Of a stretch of 64,000 nt of DNA, positions 32,292 to 44,837 are shown one piece after another. The stretch's first letter is position 1, and the number at the start of each line of letters is the position of its first letter. Source of the DNA: Druceiella hillmani. Taxonomy: Eukaryota > Arthropoda > Insecta > Lepidoptera > Hepialidae. The translations under genes were made by a program, and so were the position numbers. Location: positions 5,451,001-5,515,000 of the forward strand of contig JAYKKI010000064.1 of assembly GCA_039881145.1 (NCBI GenBank), given 5' to 3'. The notes beneath the pieces were generated by a model. The model made no database searches. It had not been told where the DNA came from and was given only the letters and a program-made list of their open reading frames with translations.

Positions 32292-32537
32292 ATAAGCGAC
32301 AACAGTGACGTATCGAGCGCGGTGGAGGGGGAAGCGCCGCCATTTTGAGGTCACTTTGCTGCCTATCGAGATTTGCAATTAGTATAACTTTTGATTTAAA
32401 AAAGCTACGATGTTAGTTTAAGTTTTAATCGTCAGCTGTCATCAAAATCTATCGATTGTATATAAAACATTCGTTTAAAATAGTGACAGTGAATATAATA
32501 AGGTGTTAGAATAAAACAATATTATCAAAAAAAAGTA
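32292..32537 (+). promoter_or_regulatory. Leader of the basic-ORF element with a YY1/Pho-like motif
   Basis: 'gcgccgccattttgaggtca' (32334-32353) contains GCCGCCATTTT, matching the YY1/Pleiohomeotic consensus around its GCCAT core. The related locus at 39224-39407 keeps 'accaccattttgaggtcg' at the same distance from its start codon region. Whether it drives transcription is unknown. Confidence 0.4.
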
Positions 32538-32786
32538 ATGTCGGCCTATACGCGTCGAAAAGCCAAAATCAAATACAGAGATCGTATACGGGTGGAAAGG
32601 GCTTCTCAAGAACAATCGAATGGTAATAATAAAACATCATACGACCGAGTCAAGCAGTGCCGGCAACGTAAAAGAATGAATGCGGCCGAGCGAATCAACG
32701 ACGGTGCCAGTACATCTGCAGCTGGGGCAGTTGAAATTATGCGTTACATAGACGTATTCACGTACAACACATGGCCGTGTCCATGA
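32538..32786 (+). CDS. Small basic ORF of a repeated, probably transposon-derived family
   Basis: 82 codons from ATG 32538 to TGA 32786. The protein is rich in Lys/Arg (start MSAYTRRKAKIKYRDRIRVE), with a second basic block (YDRVKQCRQRKRMNAAERI) and a low-complexity GASTSAAGAVE stretch, then a short tail. The first ~70 residues look like real coding sequence: composition is unlike the AT-rich flanks and a diverged paralogue exists at 39408-39600. Basic 'R.R..R(A)..ER' leaders with an STSAA linker are, to my memory, common at the front of proteins from insect mobile elements, which may explain the short length (5' exon or truncated). I cannot name the family. Confidence 0.45.
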   Translation: MSAYTRRKAKIKYRDRIRVERASQEQSNGNNKTSYDRVKQCRQRKRMNAAERINDGASTSAAGAVEIMRYIDVFTYNTWPCP

Positions 32787-33399
32787 CTCAGCCACACCCC
32801 ATTTTTCTTCCAAATTCAGGGAGGGTTCTCATACGTTTCTACGTAAATTTTTGCTTATATTCAAATTACTATGCAAGGTACCATTAAAATTAATAGTTTT
32901 AAAAACGTTAAGTATTACATTTCATATGAGACATCCCATTCATACGATACTTGGTCAAGTCCCGGACAAGTCCCTTAAAAGGTACATATTTTTAATTTAC
33001 ATTTTTGGGCCCCGTGTCTTAAATATTTTTAAAATATGAAGTATAGAAGTTGACGTGGGTTGTTTCTCTCCTTTTCTCTATTTTTTCAACAATAGATTTG
33101 TAAAAATCTGAAAAAAAATCTAAATACTAATATTTGATTTAAACTTTCGAATTAAATTATTTACATCGATTTGGATCAACAATTTCAAGAAATGTGGACA
33201 ACTTTGTAATGTCCCGATGTAAATTTGCTGGTTCCTTTGTGGTTCGACACGTGATAACAAAGCGTATGTTTAAAGTAAATGACAAAAACAATACAGTACG
33301 AAAGTGTTAAACTGTGGAAATTACGACGGATATGGCATAGTTATATAAATTCTAATGGTTTATTGTGGTCTGAGCTATCGACGAGAAAATTTATAAAAT
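32787..33399. other. Spacer, nothing recognised
   Basis: AT-rich; 62-codon frame at 32851 has no support. Confidence 0.4.
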
Positions 33400-33815
33400 T
33401 TAAATTTTTTTGAACGAAAATATATTAGTTTTTTTAAAAAAACATGTTTTTTATACGATTAACTGCGATTTGACGATTTTCTATTTTTTCCTCCTCTTAT
33501 GCTGTGAGAACTTGGTTCTTAACAAATTTCATGATTCTAGGTCAACGGGAAGTACCTCATAGGTTTAATATTTATTTTCGAGTGTCAAAACGTGCGGTAT
33601 AAATGGCCATATTTTTAAGTTTTTTTTTTCTTGCGTTGACTTAGAAGCTTGATTATTTTACAGCTCCAAGCGACCATAGACGTAAGTACTTGATATTAAT
33701 TTCAACTTGATACCTAAACGTGTTGCTGAGAAAAAAGACAGACAGACAGATGGAGAACGCTTTGATACTATAAGGGTTCCTTTTTTCCTTTCGGGATACG
33801 GAATCCTTAAGATAG
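33400..33815 (-). repeat. Lepidopteran dispersed repeat, reverse copy
   Basis: Plus-strand view: 'caaatttcatgattctaggt', 'aacgggaagtacctcatagg', 'ttgatattaatttcaacttg', 'gacagacagacagatgg', 'ctataagggttcc' and 'gatacggaatcctt'. Same order as 12957-13475, lacking the 3' terminus. Confidence 0.75.
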
Positions 33816-34077
33816 CATTAAATATACTAAACACAAAGTTTGGTTTTTCGAAAAATGTTTCTACTTTAAGGGCATTAAAGAACATTAGTTTTAGCAAGGG
33901 AATTACATAATAACACTACAATAGGTAACAATAGCAGGTATCAAGAGTTCTTTTTTCTGACGTCACAAATAAATGACACTTTGATACAAACAAGTGAATG
34001 AACAGTTGCATGCCGTCATAAACTTGGAGAATTGTCATATAGCTCTTTCAAGGTTTTTATTGTTTTGTAAAAAATTA
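33816..34077. other. Spacer, nothing recognised
   Basis: AT-rich; no feature supported. Confidence 0.4.
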
Positions 34078-34513
34078 TGCTGATGCTCTTAATTTCTGCC
34101 AGCACAATCATCCATCAGGTTTACTTCAGACGACTATAGCTTTTTCTTCCAATTTCCAATCTGGTTCCAATCTGGACCCTGTTACCCAATACGGTTCCTT
34201 TAAAGCGAGTATCTGATTCAGTTCCGCTTCCAGCTTTTTATTTTATGCTCCTTTAGAATTTCCCTACATCATTATATCAGGTTTTTATTAAACAGCTCCC
34301 ATGGCCAGGATATTTAAAGGATGTCGGTATCAAAGACAATAAGCCTTCGTCAATACTTGAAATTTCCACATGCGGTCTTTCGTTAACGGCAAAGCTTTAG
34401 AATTTCCACCTAAGGTCTTTCAAAGTGCATTCAAATATTTCAGTGTGCATTAAAATAGTAATCATGTACTCAAAACAATTTTTTTGTGTACTCAAAATTA
34501 TTTTTGGTATCTT
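34078..34513 (+). repeat. 436-bp duplicated segment, copy B
   Basis: Partner of 29304-29739. Here it ends in a small 'gtatctt' direct repeat and then meets the right inverted arm after ~23 bases, so together they could form one ~1.37-kb unit (34078-35443). Confidence 0.92.
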
Positions 34514-34536
34514 GTATCTTGTATATTGGACCCATT

Positions 34537-35443
34537 TATTTTCACTTTGCGTTTTTTCCTCTTTTACACTATCCAATTCTTACTTATTTTCGTAATTGTT
34601 GACTTAAAACAGTGATCTCTTGCTTTCTTCAATATGCTTTTGTTTTTCACAGTTTTCACAAGAACGCCGTTCATTCAGTCTTATTATTCATGTTTCGTAT
34701 TATCTTCTGTCTGTCTATTCACCTACAAAAGCCTTGATGAATAGATAAATGGAATAAAATTAAAACATGTAATTTAAATAAGATAATATATATAATTGAG
34801 GATCGCGCGGGGAAGTTCGTATTTGGATAGGTAACCTAACGCCACGTCGCTTCACTTGAGAGCTTTGCTAACAGGGTTGTGGAGATTTTCTTTAGAAATT
34901 ATTTAAACTAAATTTCTCTGGTTTTGCCAAAATTGTTTGGTCCTGAAATATAGTAAATGTGTAATTTTATATATTTTTTTAAAGCCTCGCACGTGAAATG
35001 CGGAGGAAAAGGGATATAGTATCGTTTGAAAGTGTTAGTTGTAAGTTAGAAATATTCTGAAATTATTTAAAATATGATATGCCCCCCGACTCCCTATTTT
35101 CGAAACCATTGAATCTATAACAATAATTCTAATTATCATATATTTTGAGATAGTCACGATAATATGTACATCCGATCTACTTAGTTATATTAGGTAATGT
35201 TACATATTTAGAACGCTAGGGAGTCCGTATTATTTACTTACGAGAAATAAAGTAATTTCATTTCAAACAAGGTACGGAACATTCGATGTGTGAGTCAGAC
35301 TCGCACTTTTTTCGTTATTCCTAGTTTTTAATACCAAAATCTAGAACGTCTTTTTTGGGGTAGAAAAACGTTACTTCTTATAATAAATTATGATAGAAAA
35401 TTTTATAGATTTTTTATTAGTTATTATTTAGCTAAACTAACGC
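34537..35443 (+). repeat. Right arm of the large inverted repeat (~0.91 kb)
   Basis: Reverse complement of 27555-28466. It ends at 'agctaaactaacgcc' next to a (TA)n run, mirroring the left side. It contains 'ggtacggaacattcgatgtg' + 'tgagtcagactcgcac', the lepidopteran-repeat terminus. Confidence 0.9.
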
Positions 35444-35444
35444 C

Positions 35445-36730
<1,286 letters not shown>

Positions 36731-37227
36731 TATGATTATGTACTGTATATTTTAACCATACTTTTAAATCATTTGTATATTTACGCTAGTTCTTTACGTA
36801 TTTTATAAATTTTGTATTTCAAGGTAATCCGCCTTAAGGATGTAGTCCATAAAATATATATAAAATTGTATCCAAATCGCGTCAGAGTACCCCAGGGTGT
36901 TCAAGTCTCAAAATACGTACGTGAGTATGCACACGTTAAAGTAATCGAATAAAAAAACTTTTTCGGTCAAAATTCAGTCCTTAAACGTCAAACTGCGATT
37001 GAGATGAAGCAAAAATCTCATATCCAGGCCAAAACATCGACTGGAAAAGATATCGCAACGTAACAAAAACAGAAGCATAGGTTTCATGTGTTTATTGTGG
37101 ACAAACGTTGTGACTTGTCAACGAAATGAGTTTACGTGACGAAGTAACTAATGAAAAGTGCTTGCGTCTCTTTCTTTTTTTGGGATACAATGCGGTTGTA
37201 TGTATGCTCTTTAAAGTCATGTGGCCG
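36731..37227. other. Spacer, nothing recognised
   Basis: Somewhat less AT-rich at 36830-37090; no ORF or family recognised. Confidence 0.4.
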
Positions 37228-37596
37228 GAGACAAATCTATATATTAGTACGTGAAGAAAAAACGTTAATCGTATTGTGTGTACGAAAGAGTATGAGATTT
37301 GACATAGTTAAAGTTTATATGGAGAAGGAGTTCAGAAAGCTAAAACTTATATATAATTTGTGTTACAAATACATTAAATTATATATTACAAATATATTAA
37401 AAGATTCATTGATTACGTTCATACTGCCAATGTCAAACACATAATAGCCTGTGGTCAAATATTCGCACAGAGTAGAGATTGACGCGAAAGAATTTTAAAA
37501 TGTGAAATTCGCCGGATGCGTTTCGACTTGTGAATTTTGTGTGATTTCAAATGTTTCTTTTTCAATAGCGCGTGGAGTGTATGTGAAGGCAAATAA

Positions 37597-37652
<56 letters not shown>

Positions 37653-37773
37653 TATATTTTGTATATTACTCTGTTTTATATATCAGTGAAATACAGCTTG
37701 CCTAATATACACCTGTTGCAAAAAGAAAATTTTGTAGCAGCAACTCGAATTGACCTCTGGGCAACAACTAGTT
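37228..37773 (-). mobile_element. Composite-type element, copy 2
   Basis: Reverse complement matches 15130-15512 joined to 15860-16120: 'ctgctacaaaattttc', 'gcaacaggtgtatatta', 'aatcacacaaaattcaca', 'attatgtgtttgacattg' and 'ttttagctttctg'. The outer end 'aactagttgttgcccag' (minus strand) resembles the 'actagctgt.ccc' terminus. A (TA)n run (37597-37650) interrupts it. The plus-strand 97-codon frame (37151-37444) is a shadow. Confidence 0.7.
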
Positions 37774-38097
37774 TAGATAAAATGACAAAAGTATAATTTT
37801 AGATACAAGTTAATAGCGACATATAACGCTACTCTAACGCCATCTAACGCTCAATTTGTATACATATTGCCAACATTATTTTCAAGTAGCAAATGCTATC
37901 GTGTAAAACTAAATTTGAATCAAGAAAAAATCTTATATAACAACGATAATTTGCAGTATTTCTTGAAATATTACACAACTCACTACAATTGTAAATTACC
38001 ATCTATCGTCGTTACGGTGTACTTATTTAAGTTAACAAATTCGACCATACGACTTATAAGATGGTACTATTATACAATACCGGTCATGTAAAAGCAT
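37774..38097. other. Spacer, nothing recognised
   Basis: 'aacgccatctaacgctc' is a frequent lepidopteran intergenic motif. A 74-codon frame has no support. Confidence 0.35.
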
Positions 38098-38171
38098 GAA
38101 CACTATAAATGCATGAGCTACTTATTTTATTCCAATAAAATAACCAGCTCATGCATTAATAAATAAAGTGT
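38098..38171. repeat. 74-bp palindrome
   Basis: 'atgcatgagctacttatttt' + 'att' pairs with 'aataaaataaccagctcatg' + 'cat' around a two-base loop, and outer 'aacact' pairs with 'agtgtt'. Nearly the whole segment folds back on itself. Confidence 0.85.
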
Positions 38172-38294
38172 TTAATTAGATTTAACGAATAAAAACGTAA
38201 CTATTTTACTAGATTTGACGACAGAGGTCGTACGGTGTGAAGCGAACACTATTCAGGTTTTATTTTTCAACAGAAAAAGATTTTTCTAGAGTTT

Positions 38295-38600
38295 CGTAGC
38301 CAAAATAGGAACCCTTATTGTTTTGTCATGTTCGTCTGTCTATACTGTTCATTTTTAAAAGCTCAAAACCTTACAGTCTGTCTGTACTTTTAAGCTTAAA
38401 AAGCAGAAATAAAATCTAATAAAATCGTTCAAAATGAAATAATATCTTTAAAAACAGTTCCAACACCTCATCTACACATAAAATGGGGATGGTTTTATCC
38501 GCGCACCCCATTGTGTATGGTATATTTGAATAGGTCATTTAACAATATTAAGCATTGATTGGTAATTTTTGTTATAGGGACATATCGCAAACCGCTACTA
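38295..38600 (+). repeat. Lepidopteran dispersed repeat, degraded copy
   Basis: 'gagtttcgtagccaaaatag', 'gaacccttattgttttg' and 'ttcgtctgtctatactg' mark the 5' part; the rest is hard to follow. Confidence 0.45.
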
Positions 38601-39223
38601 GTTGGACGACTATTTTTTTAATATCTGTGAAGTCTTCAAAATAGTAGTATATGTAACAAAATTAAAAGGAAAATTATCATAGCTAAGTAGGCTTTACTAG
38701 TTTACTAGTAATAGTCGAGCAGCTTATGAAATGCAGTTGGGTCTGGAAAAAGTTCGTGGAAATTCCATACCAGTGACTCAAGTGAACTGCAAACATAACA
38801 TTATATTTTAAAATGTATATTTATAATATTTGTGGAAGATATACTTAGCAATATATTTGTATAGTTACGTGGTGAGAAATAATATAATTTAAATATGTAC
38901 CATGTCTTCACTCATGCAAAACTTATTTACTTTGCGAAAATTAATATTTACAAACTTATATGTTTATTTCTTTAAAACCCCATGCCCAACTTACAGCATT
39001 ACCTAAAGCGATGGGCATGTGGAGGGACATATGAGAAATAGCTATAAAACAATAACAAATAAAACAATATACTCATAGAGAAATTCAATATAATTATAAA
39101 ACAAAAACACAATAATTTGGATAAATATCATCTAGCAAGCAATTCCATAAACCTATTTCTGAAGCAGTCTATGGAGCAGAAAAAAATATCTAGACTTGGT
39201 GCATGACGCAATAATGCGTTGAA
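38601..39223. other. Spacer, nothing certain
   Basis: 'catgccca' (38983) and 'tgggcatg' (39013) form an 8-bp stem. The stretch 38980-39240 looks like transposon debris but I cannot place it. Confidence 0.3.
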
Positions 39224-39600
39224 CAATGTTGAGTGCGCCAAAGCCAGGTGAACGCTATAGAATATTCGTACGGTCGTGGGGAAGAACCACCATTTTGAGG
39301 TCGTTTTGCCACGTCACATAATTTCCATTCAGTATAAAAAATTAGTGTGGAATGGTTATGGTAAAAATGTGTGGCGTTAAAATTAAAAATAAAGAAAACT
39401 TAAAACAATGTCGGTCTATACTCGTAGAAAGTCAAATCAAAATATAGAAATCGTATACGGTTGGGAAGAGCTTCCCAAGAGCAAGAGCCAGTGATACTCA
39501 TAAATAATCATATGATATAGTTAAGCGGTGCCAAGAACATTACCCGTTAACGTACACGTATTCACGTAAAACACGCGGCCGTGTCCTCGACCCAGCCACA
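39224..39600 (+). pseudogene. Broken relative of the basic ORF at 32538
   Basis: The leader keeps 'accaccattttgaggtcg'. Coding similarity starts at ATG 39408 (MSVYTRRKSNQ), but a frameshift follows within 12 codons, and 'atcgtatacgg', 'gagcttcccaagagcaagag' and 'ttaagcggtgccaagaa' continue in other frames. A central block (the STSAA part) is deleted. The ends rejoin at 'gtattcacgtaaaacacgcg' + 'gccgtgtcc', as in 32755-32783. It shows the family is dispersed and dead here. Confidence 0.7.
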
Positions 39601-40522
39601 CACTGACTGTTTTTGTAGAAATTTTTGAAAGGAACAATAAAGCAATTACCATACATTGCCTCCATGTATATTTAATTATATAAGCTGCCCACGCTAAGGC
39701 ACCCTCCCGATGAATGCTTTTTCCAACATTATCGATAATCATCATAACAGGTTGTGTAATTAAAAAAAAAACTATTCATAAATTATACATTAAACCTTTA
39801 ATGAGAATCAATCTAACCATTTATAAAAACCAGAATTAAACTTATGTAGTAGTTACTGAGAAAATCCCGTATATACAGACTGATGAGGCGGGGAGTTTTT
39901 TATAATATGTATTGATAATAACTCAAAGTCAGAGTAGAATTCAAATTTGGCGAGGCCCCCCCCCCTCATAATAAGTTTGTGGGGCAGACAGTAGTTATTG
40001 TGTATTTAAAGGCAGTGATAAAAAAACATTTAAGTTTTGCGCGCCTCGCATGAAAACAAATGTTGAAAAAAGCTAAGTTGAAAACAAATTGGATTGTTTT
40101 AAAATGTTGAAATTGGAAATTGAGTTGGTTAGCATCCGGAAAAATGTGAAAATGATGTTTCCTCCACTTTTTCCATCTATTGTGCAGAATAAAATCAAAA
40201 ACCGGGCAAATAATTATCAAAACTTTCATATTTATATTTATAAATGACTTAATAAAAATGCTATGTACTCTCAAAGGTTTAAACTTACGAGTACCTAAGA
40301 TTGTATGGAACCGACGTGTGCAAGTGCTTTTCGCACTTGGGCAGTTTTACTTTGTATATTCTTCAACTTAACCTAATCTATTTTTTTACAGAATGTAACA
40401 AAGGACGTGTCTTTTATTCATACATGTGATACTATGAATTAAACAGAGTATATTTGAGACACATGACTCAAAATGTAAAGTTTTTGACGAAATCAGAAAC
40501 AGTTGAGAACTTTCATACAGTT
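39601..40522. other. Spacer, nothing recognised
   Basis: Short frames (39966-40274 minus, 40180-40371 plus) show no family motif. 'gacgtgtgcaagtgcttttc' + 'gcacttgg' at 40312-40340 resembles a lepidopteran-repeat end. Confidence 0.35.
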
Positions 40523-42560
40523 GCAAAATATATTCTACTAAGTTTAATGCAAACAATCACCTGTATAAACAATATAAGTATACGTTTTTGTTACACCATT
40601 ACACGTGTATACCGAATTTAATAACAAAATATTTTCTACTCAGTTTAATGCAAACAATCACCTGTATAAACAATATAAGTATACGTTTTTGTTACATCAT
40701 TACACGTGTATACCGAATTTAATAACAAAATATTTTCTACTCAATTTAATGCAAACAATCACCTGTATAAACAATATAAGTGTACGTTTTTGTTACACCA
40801 TTACACTTGTATACCGAATTTAATAACAAAATATTTTCTACTCAGTTTAATGCAAACAATCACCTGTATAAACAATATAAGTATACGTTTTTGTTACACC
40901 ATTACACGTGTATACCGAATTTAATAACAAAATATTTTCTACTCAGTTTAATGCAAACAATCACCTGTATAAACAATATAAGTATACGTTTTTGTTACAT
41001 CATTACACGTGTATACCGAATTTAATAACAAAATATTTTCTACTCAATTTAATGCAAACAATCACCTGTATAAACAATATAAGTGTACGTTTTTGTTACA
41101 CCATTACACTTGTATACCGAATTTAATAACAAAATATTTTCTACTCAATTTAATGCAAACAATCACCTGTATAAACAATATAAGTGTACGTTTTTGTTAC
41201 ACCATTACACGTGTATACCGAATTTAATAACAAAATATTTTCTACTCAATTTATTGCAAACAATAACCTGTATAAACAATATAAGTGTACGTTTTTGTTA
41301 CACCATTACACTTGTATACCGAATTTAATAACAAAATATTTTCTACTCAATTTAATGCAAACAATCACCTGTATAAACAATATAAGTATACGTTTTTGTT
41401 ACACCATTACACGTGTATACCGAATTTAATAACAAAATATTTTCTACTCAGTTTAATGCAAACAATCACCTGTATAAACAATATAAGTATACGTTTTTGT
41501 TACATCATTACACGTGTATACCGAATTTAATAACAAAATATTTTCTACTCAATTTAATGCAAACAATCACCTGTATAAACAATATAAGTGTACGTTTTTG
41601 TTACACCATTACACTTGTATACCGAATTTAATAACAAAATATTTTCTACTCAATTTAATGCAAACAATCACCTGTATAAACAATATAAGTGTACGTTTTT
41701 GTTACACCATTACACGTGTATACCGAATTTAATAACAAAATATTTTCTACTCAATTTATTGCAAACAATAACCTGTATAAACAATATAAGTGTACGTTTT
41801 TGTTACACCATTACACTTGTATACCGAATTTAATAACAAAATATTTTCTACTCAATTTAATGCAAACAATCACCTGTATAAACAATATAAGTGTACGTTT
41901 TTGTTACACCATTACACGTGTATACCGAATTTAATAACAAAATATTTTCTACTCAATTTATTGCAAACAATAACCTGTATAAACAATATAAGTGTACGTT
42001 TTTGTTACACCATTACACTTGTATACCGAATTTAATAACAAAATATTTTCTACTCAATTTAATGCAAACAATCACCTGTATAAACAATATAAGTATACGT
42101 TTTTGTTACACCATTACACTTGTATACCGAATTTAATAACAAAATATTTTCTACTCAATTTAATGCAAACAATCACTTGTATAAACAATATAAGTATACG
42201 TTTTTGTTACACCATAACACGTGTATACCGAATTTAATAACAAAATATTTTCTACTCAGTTTAATGCAAACAATCACCTGTATAAACAATATAAGTATAC
42301 GTTTTTGTTACATCATTACACTTGTATACCGAATTTAATAACAAAATATTTTCTACTCAATTGAATGCAAACAATCACCTGTATCAACAATATAAGTGTA
42401 CGTTTTTGTTACACCATTACACTTGTATACCGAATTTAATAACAAAATATTTTCTACTCAGTTTAATGCAAACGATCACCTGTATAAACAATATAAGTAT
42501 ATGTTTTTGTTACACCATTACACTTGTATACCGAATTTAATAAAAAGTGTTTTCTTTTCA
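40523..42560. repeat. 101-bp satellite, ~20 copies with 505-bp higher-order period
   Basis: The unit is 'tttaatgcaaacaatcacct', 'gtataaacaatataagt(a/g)t', 'acgtttttgttacaccatta', 'cac(g/t)tgtataccgaattt' and 'aataacaaaatattttctac'. Variants such as 'ttattgcaaacaataacc' (41250, 41755, 41957) and 'acatcattacacgtg' (40695, 40998, 41503) recur at 505, 202 or 303 bp, multiples of 101, showing five-unit block duplications. 101 is not a multiple of three; overlapping short frames every 101 bp are artefacts. Confidence 0.96.
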
Positions 42561-42927
42561 TATAGGTGATTCTGTTCGTCAAATTGAATATATTTTAAGG
42601 TGTTTATGGAAAAAATGTAAATGTTTTTCATTGAAATTGCATTTTTATAGAGATTTTTTTCAAAAACTTGAGAATTTTCTTAACATTTCTTACCATGTAT
42701 ACTTAGTTGAACGTACAGAATTGCCCGATAAAAATAGACATGTTTTTAAAACGCTTGTGAAAACGCTTTTTGGATCATCTTGTCCAAAATATTTTGATGC
42801 TGAAAGATTTGGGATTTCGTTTCGGCGGTATGCCGAATCCGTACTCGACATTATCGGACGGTTTGATGCTCTTCGGGTATACTCGGCGCTAGGCCGAATA
42901 CAACCGAACCAGAAGCGGCCGAGTTAG
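42547..42927 (+). other. 126-codon open frame after the satellite, coding status doubtful
   Basis: Starts within the last satellite unit and ends in GC-richer DNA (42815-42930) with palindromic 'ttcggcggtatgccgaa' and 'ctcggcgctaggccgaatac'. The protein (FGSSCPKYFDAERFGISFRR and so on) matches no family I recognise. The 3' 'ccgaat' repeats look like transposon sequence. Probably an open frame by chance across an element edge. Confidence 0.25.
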
Positions 42928-43601
42928 TAAGTCTAATTTTATTTTATCCCCTTTCCCAGTGAGTTATTAACGCAGTGGTGAAGTGCTGGATTACGTACGG
43001 AATTTGACGAAAGTATGACTTTGAATCTCGGTACATGTGTTTTAAATGTTTTTATTTTATTTTGGAAAGTATTATTTCTCTACCGAACTCGAATCAAAAA
43101 TACTTTTTATCATACATTTATTAAAATATTCCTTAATTTTACGTCAGTAGTTTTGTGCTTTAATTGAATAAATATTTAGATATGGTTTAATGCAAAACAA
43201 TTGGGTTATCGGCCGTGTCTCTTTCTAATCCCGTTGATCAAGTTTCTTTTTTTTATAAAAATATTATTTATTAATAGAATTCAAATAAATCTCTTTCTCG
43301 CGCGCTCGGAGTATACTCAGTATATGAATACGTATTTTTTCTCTTTATGCAATTATATTTATATAATTGCAAAACTTTTATAAATTAATTTAACGTGTTT
43401 GTATGTATTAATATATAATACTTATTTAGATATTATTTGGTGTCAAAGTAGATAAAATATGATCAGTTGAATGTGAACTGCATTATTTTGATTTTTTCGC
43501 GTTGTGATTTCTTCTTCGTGAATGTACAAGAGTACTATTAATGTCAACTATTTTTGGTTTTTAATTTTCGTATTCGAAATTTCCCTCAGACTTAATACAT
43601 T
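42928..43601. other. Spacer, nothing recognised
   Basis: AT-rich; no feature supported. Confidence 0.4.
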
Positions 43602-43712
43602 TATAGTGGCTCAGGCACAGTACAATTATAGTGGATCGGGGACAGAACAGTTATAGCGGGTCAGGCACTGTATAATTATAGTGGCTTAGGCACAGAACAG
43701 TTATAGTGGCAG
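43602..43712. repeat. ~26-bp minisatellite, ~4.5 copies
   Basis: The unit is 'ttatagtggctcaggcacag' + 'aacaga'-like, with alternating 'tacaa' and 'aacag' ends, so the real period may be two units (~50 bp). Confidence 0.85.
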
Positions 43713-43964
43713 TCTAAGTATTGATTTCTACAGCGTAGTCTTAAGCATACAATTGTTTTTTTATTATTTTTGTGTACACGTTGTGACAAAGAATGTATTC
43801 ATTATTTTGACAGTTTTTTTTGCATCGAACTGAGTATATTTGAAGCTTGGTTCTGTGACAATATATATTTCTTTTTCGGTAAAATCACATCTTTGACCCT
43901 GATTTTTCAGAAATATTAGAGATTATGTAAAATTATGTGGACATTCATATAATTACTTAACATC

Positions 43965-44045
43965 TTCCACTAGGTTTAATACAAAGTATCACCTGCATGA
44001 ATCATAAGTGTGTATACTCTTTGCTACATCCTTTACAGAGACAAG
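43965..44045. repeat. Orphan diverged monomer of the 101-bp satellite
   Basis: 'ccactaggtttaatacaaag' + 'tatcacctgcatgaatcata' and 'agtgtgtatactctttgcta' + 'catc' align with the monomer at about 75 percent by eye. It lies ~1.4 kb beyond the array. A flank motif 'gagtatatttga' occurs before both the array (40446) and this copy (43831). Confidence 0.65.
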
Positions 44046-44446
44046 ACCAGCAAGTCACGTTTTCAATTCACTGCAAACTGTCGCGTGATGTATCCTTCTA
44101 TTCTATTCAGCATCGATATTTTAGAACAAACAGTTGCCATATTCACACCAGAGATCTGTACCTTGGAGATAGAGATGTTTGAATAGTAAGAAAAAAGGAT
44201 TTTTGAATACGAATACGAAATAACGTTCCATCCTGTATATTGTTCCGATTGTTGTATTTTGTTTCGAGTACAAGACCTGATAAGTTTCTTAGAAAGCGAA
44301 CGTTATTTTAACAATGCTGGTCTAAACGATAATACGACCTTCTCAACAAGAGAAGAGAAACAAGATGGCAATTTAACAAAGCAATTAAATTATTTTTCAT
44401 AAAATTTAATATACCTCTCATAAATTTTAAGTATGATTTATACTAT
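44046..44446. other. Spacer, nothing recognised
   Basis: No feature supported. Confidence 0.4.
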
Positions 44447-44837
44447 ACACGGTGTCCGGGAAAGAAAAACGTTATTAGTTGATGGAAAAATATTTGATTG
44501 TCGTTAAAATAAAATTTAAAAGACGACTTTTTCAACGGAAAATTGAAAACAATATTCATAATTATTTGTCATGTTTTTTGTACACACGATACTTGCGCAC
44601 ATTATTCAGCGCCGCTCATGGGAATCAACCGCAAAAAGTTGCTTAGACATCTAGCTGCCCGGGTAAGCACCGCACTCCAGGCAAGTATTGGGTGTGTTAA
44701 AATGAGTTACGTGTATTATTTTTTTGCACTCAATTAAAAAAGTGCTTGTTTTACGTTTTATTTCGACGACAATTTACTCCTTTATAGCCAACGAATAGCG
44801 TCTTTCTTTGTCCGACACTTATTCTTGGACACCGTGT
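44447..44837. mobile_element. MITE with ACACGGTGTCC ends (copy 2)
   Basis: 391 bp with perfect 11-bp inverted ends (acacggtgtcc / ggacaccgtgt). The subterminal 'gtccgggaaagaaaaacg' mirrors 'gtcggacaaagaaagacg' imperfectly. Internal 'cacacgatacttgcgc' and 'gcaagtattgggtgtg' form another inverted pair. Copy 1 is at 5559-6013. The 61-64-codon frame inside is not a gene. Confidence 0.85.

Noticed and set aside
40605..42540. A series of 72-81-codon frames every 101 bp
   Set aside because: They are the same satellite unit read in overlapping frames; 101 is not a multiple of three and each frame closes after two units.
42547..42927. A real 126-residue gene after the satellite
   Set aside because: The frame begins inside the satellite and ends in element-like 'ccgaat' palindromes; no known domain. 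Kept only as a doubtful open frame.
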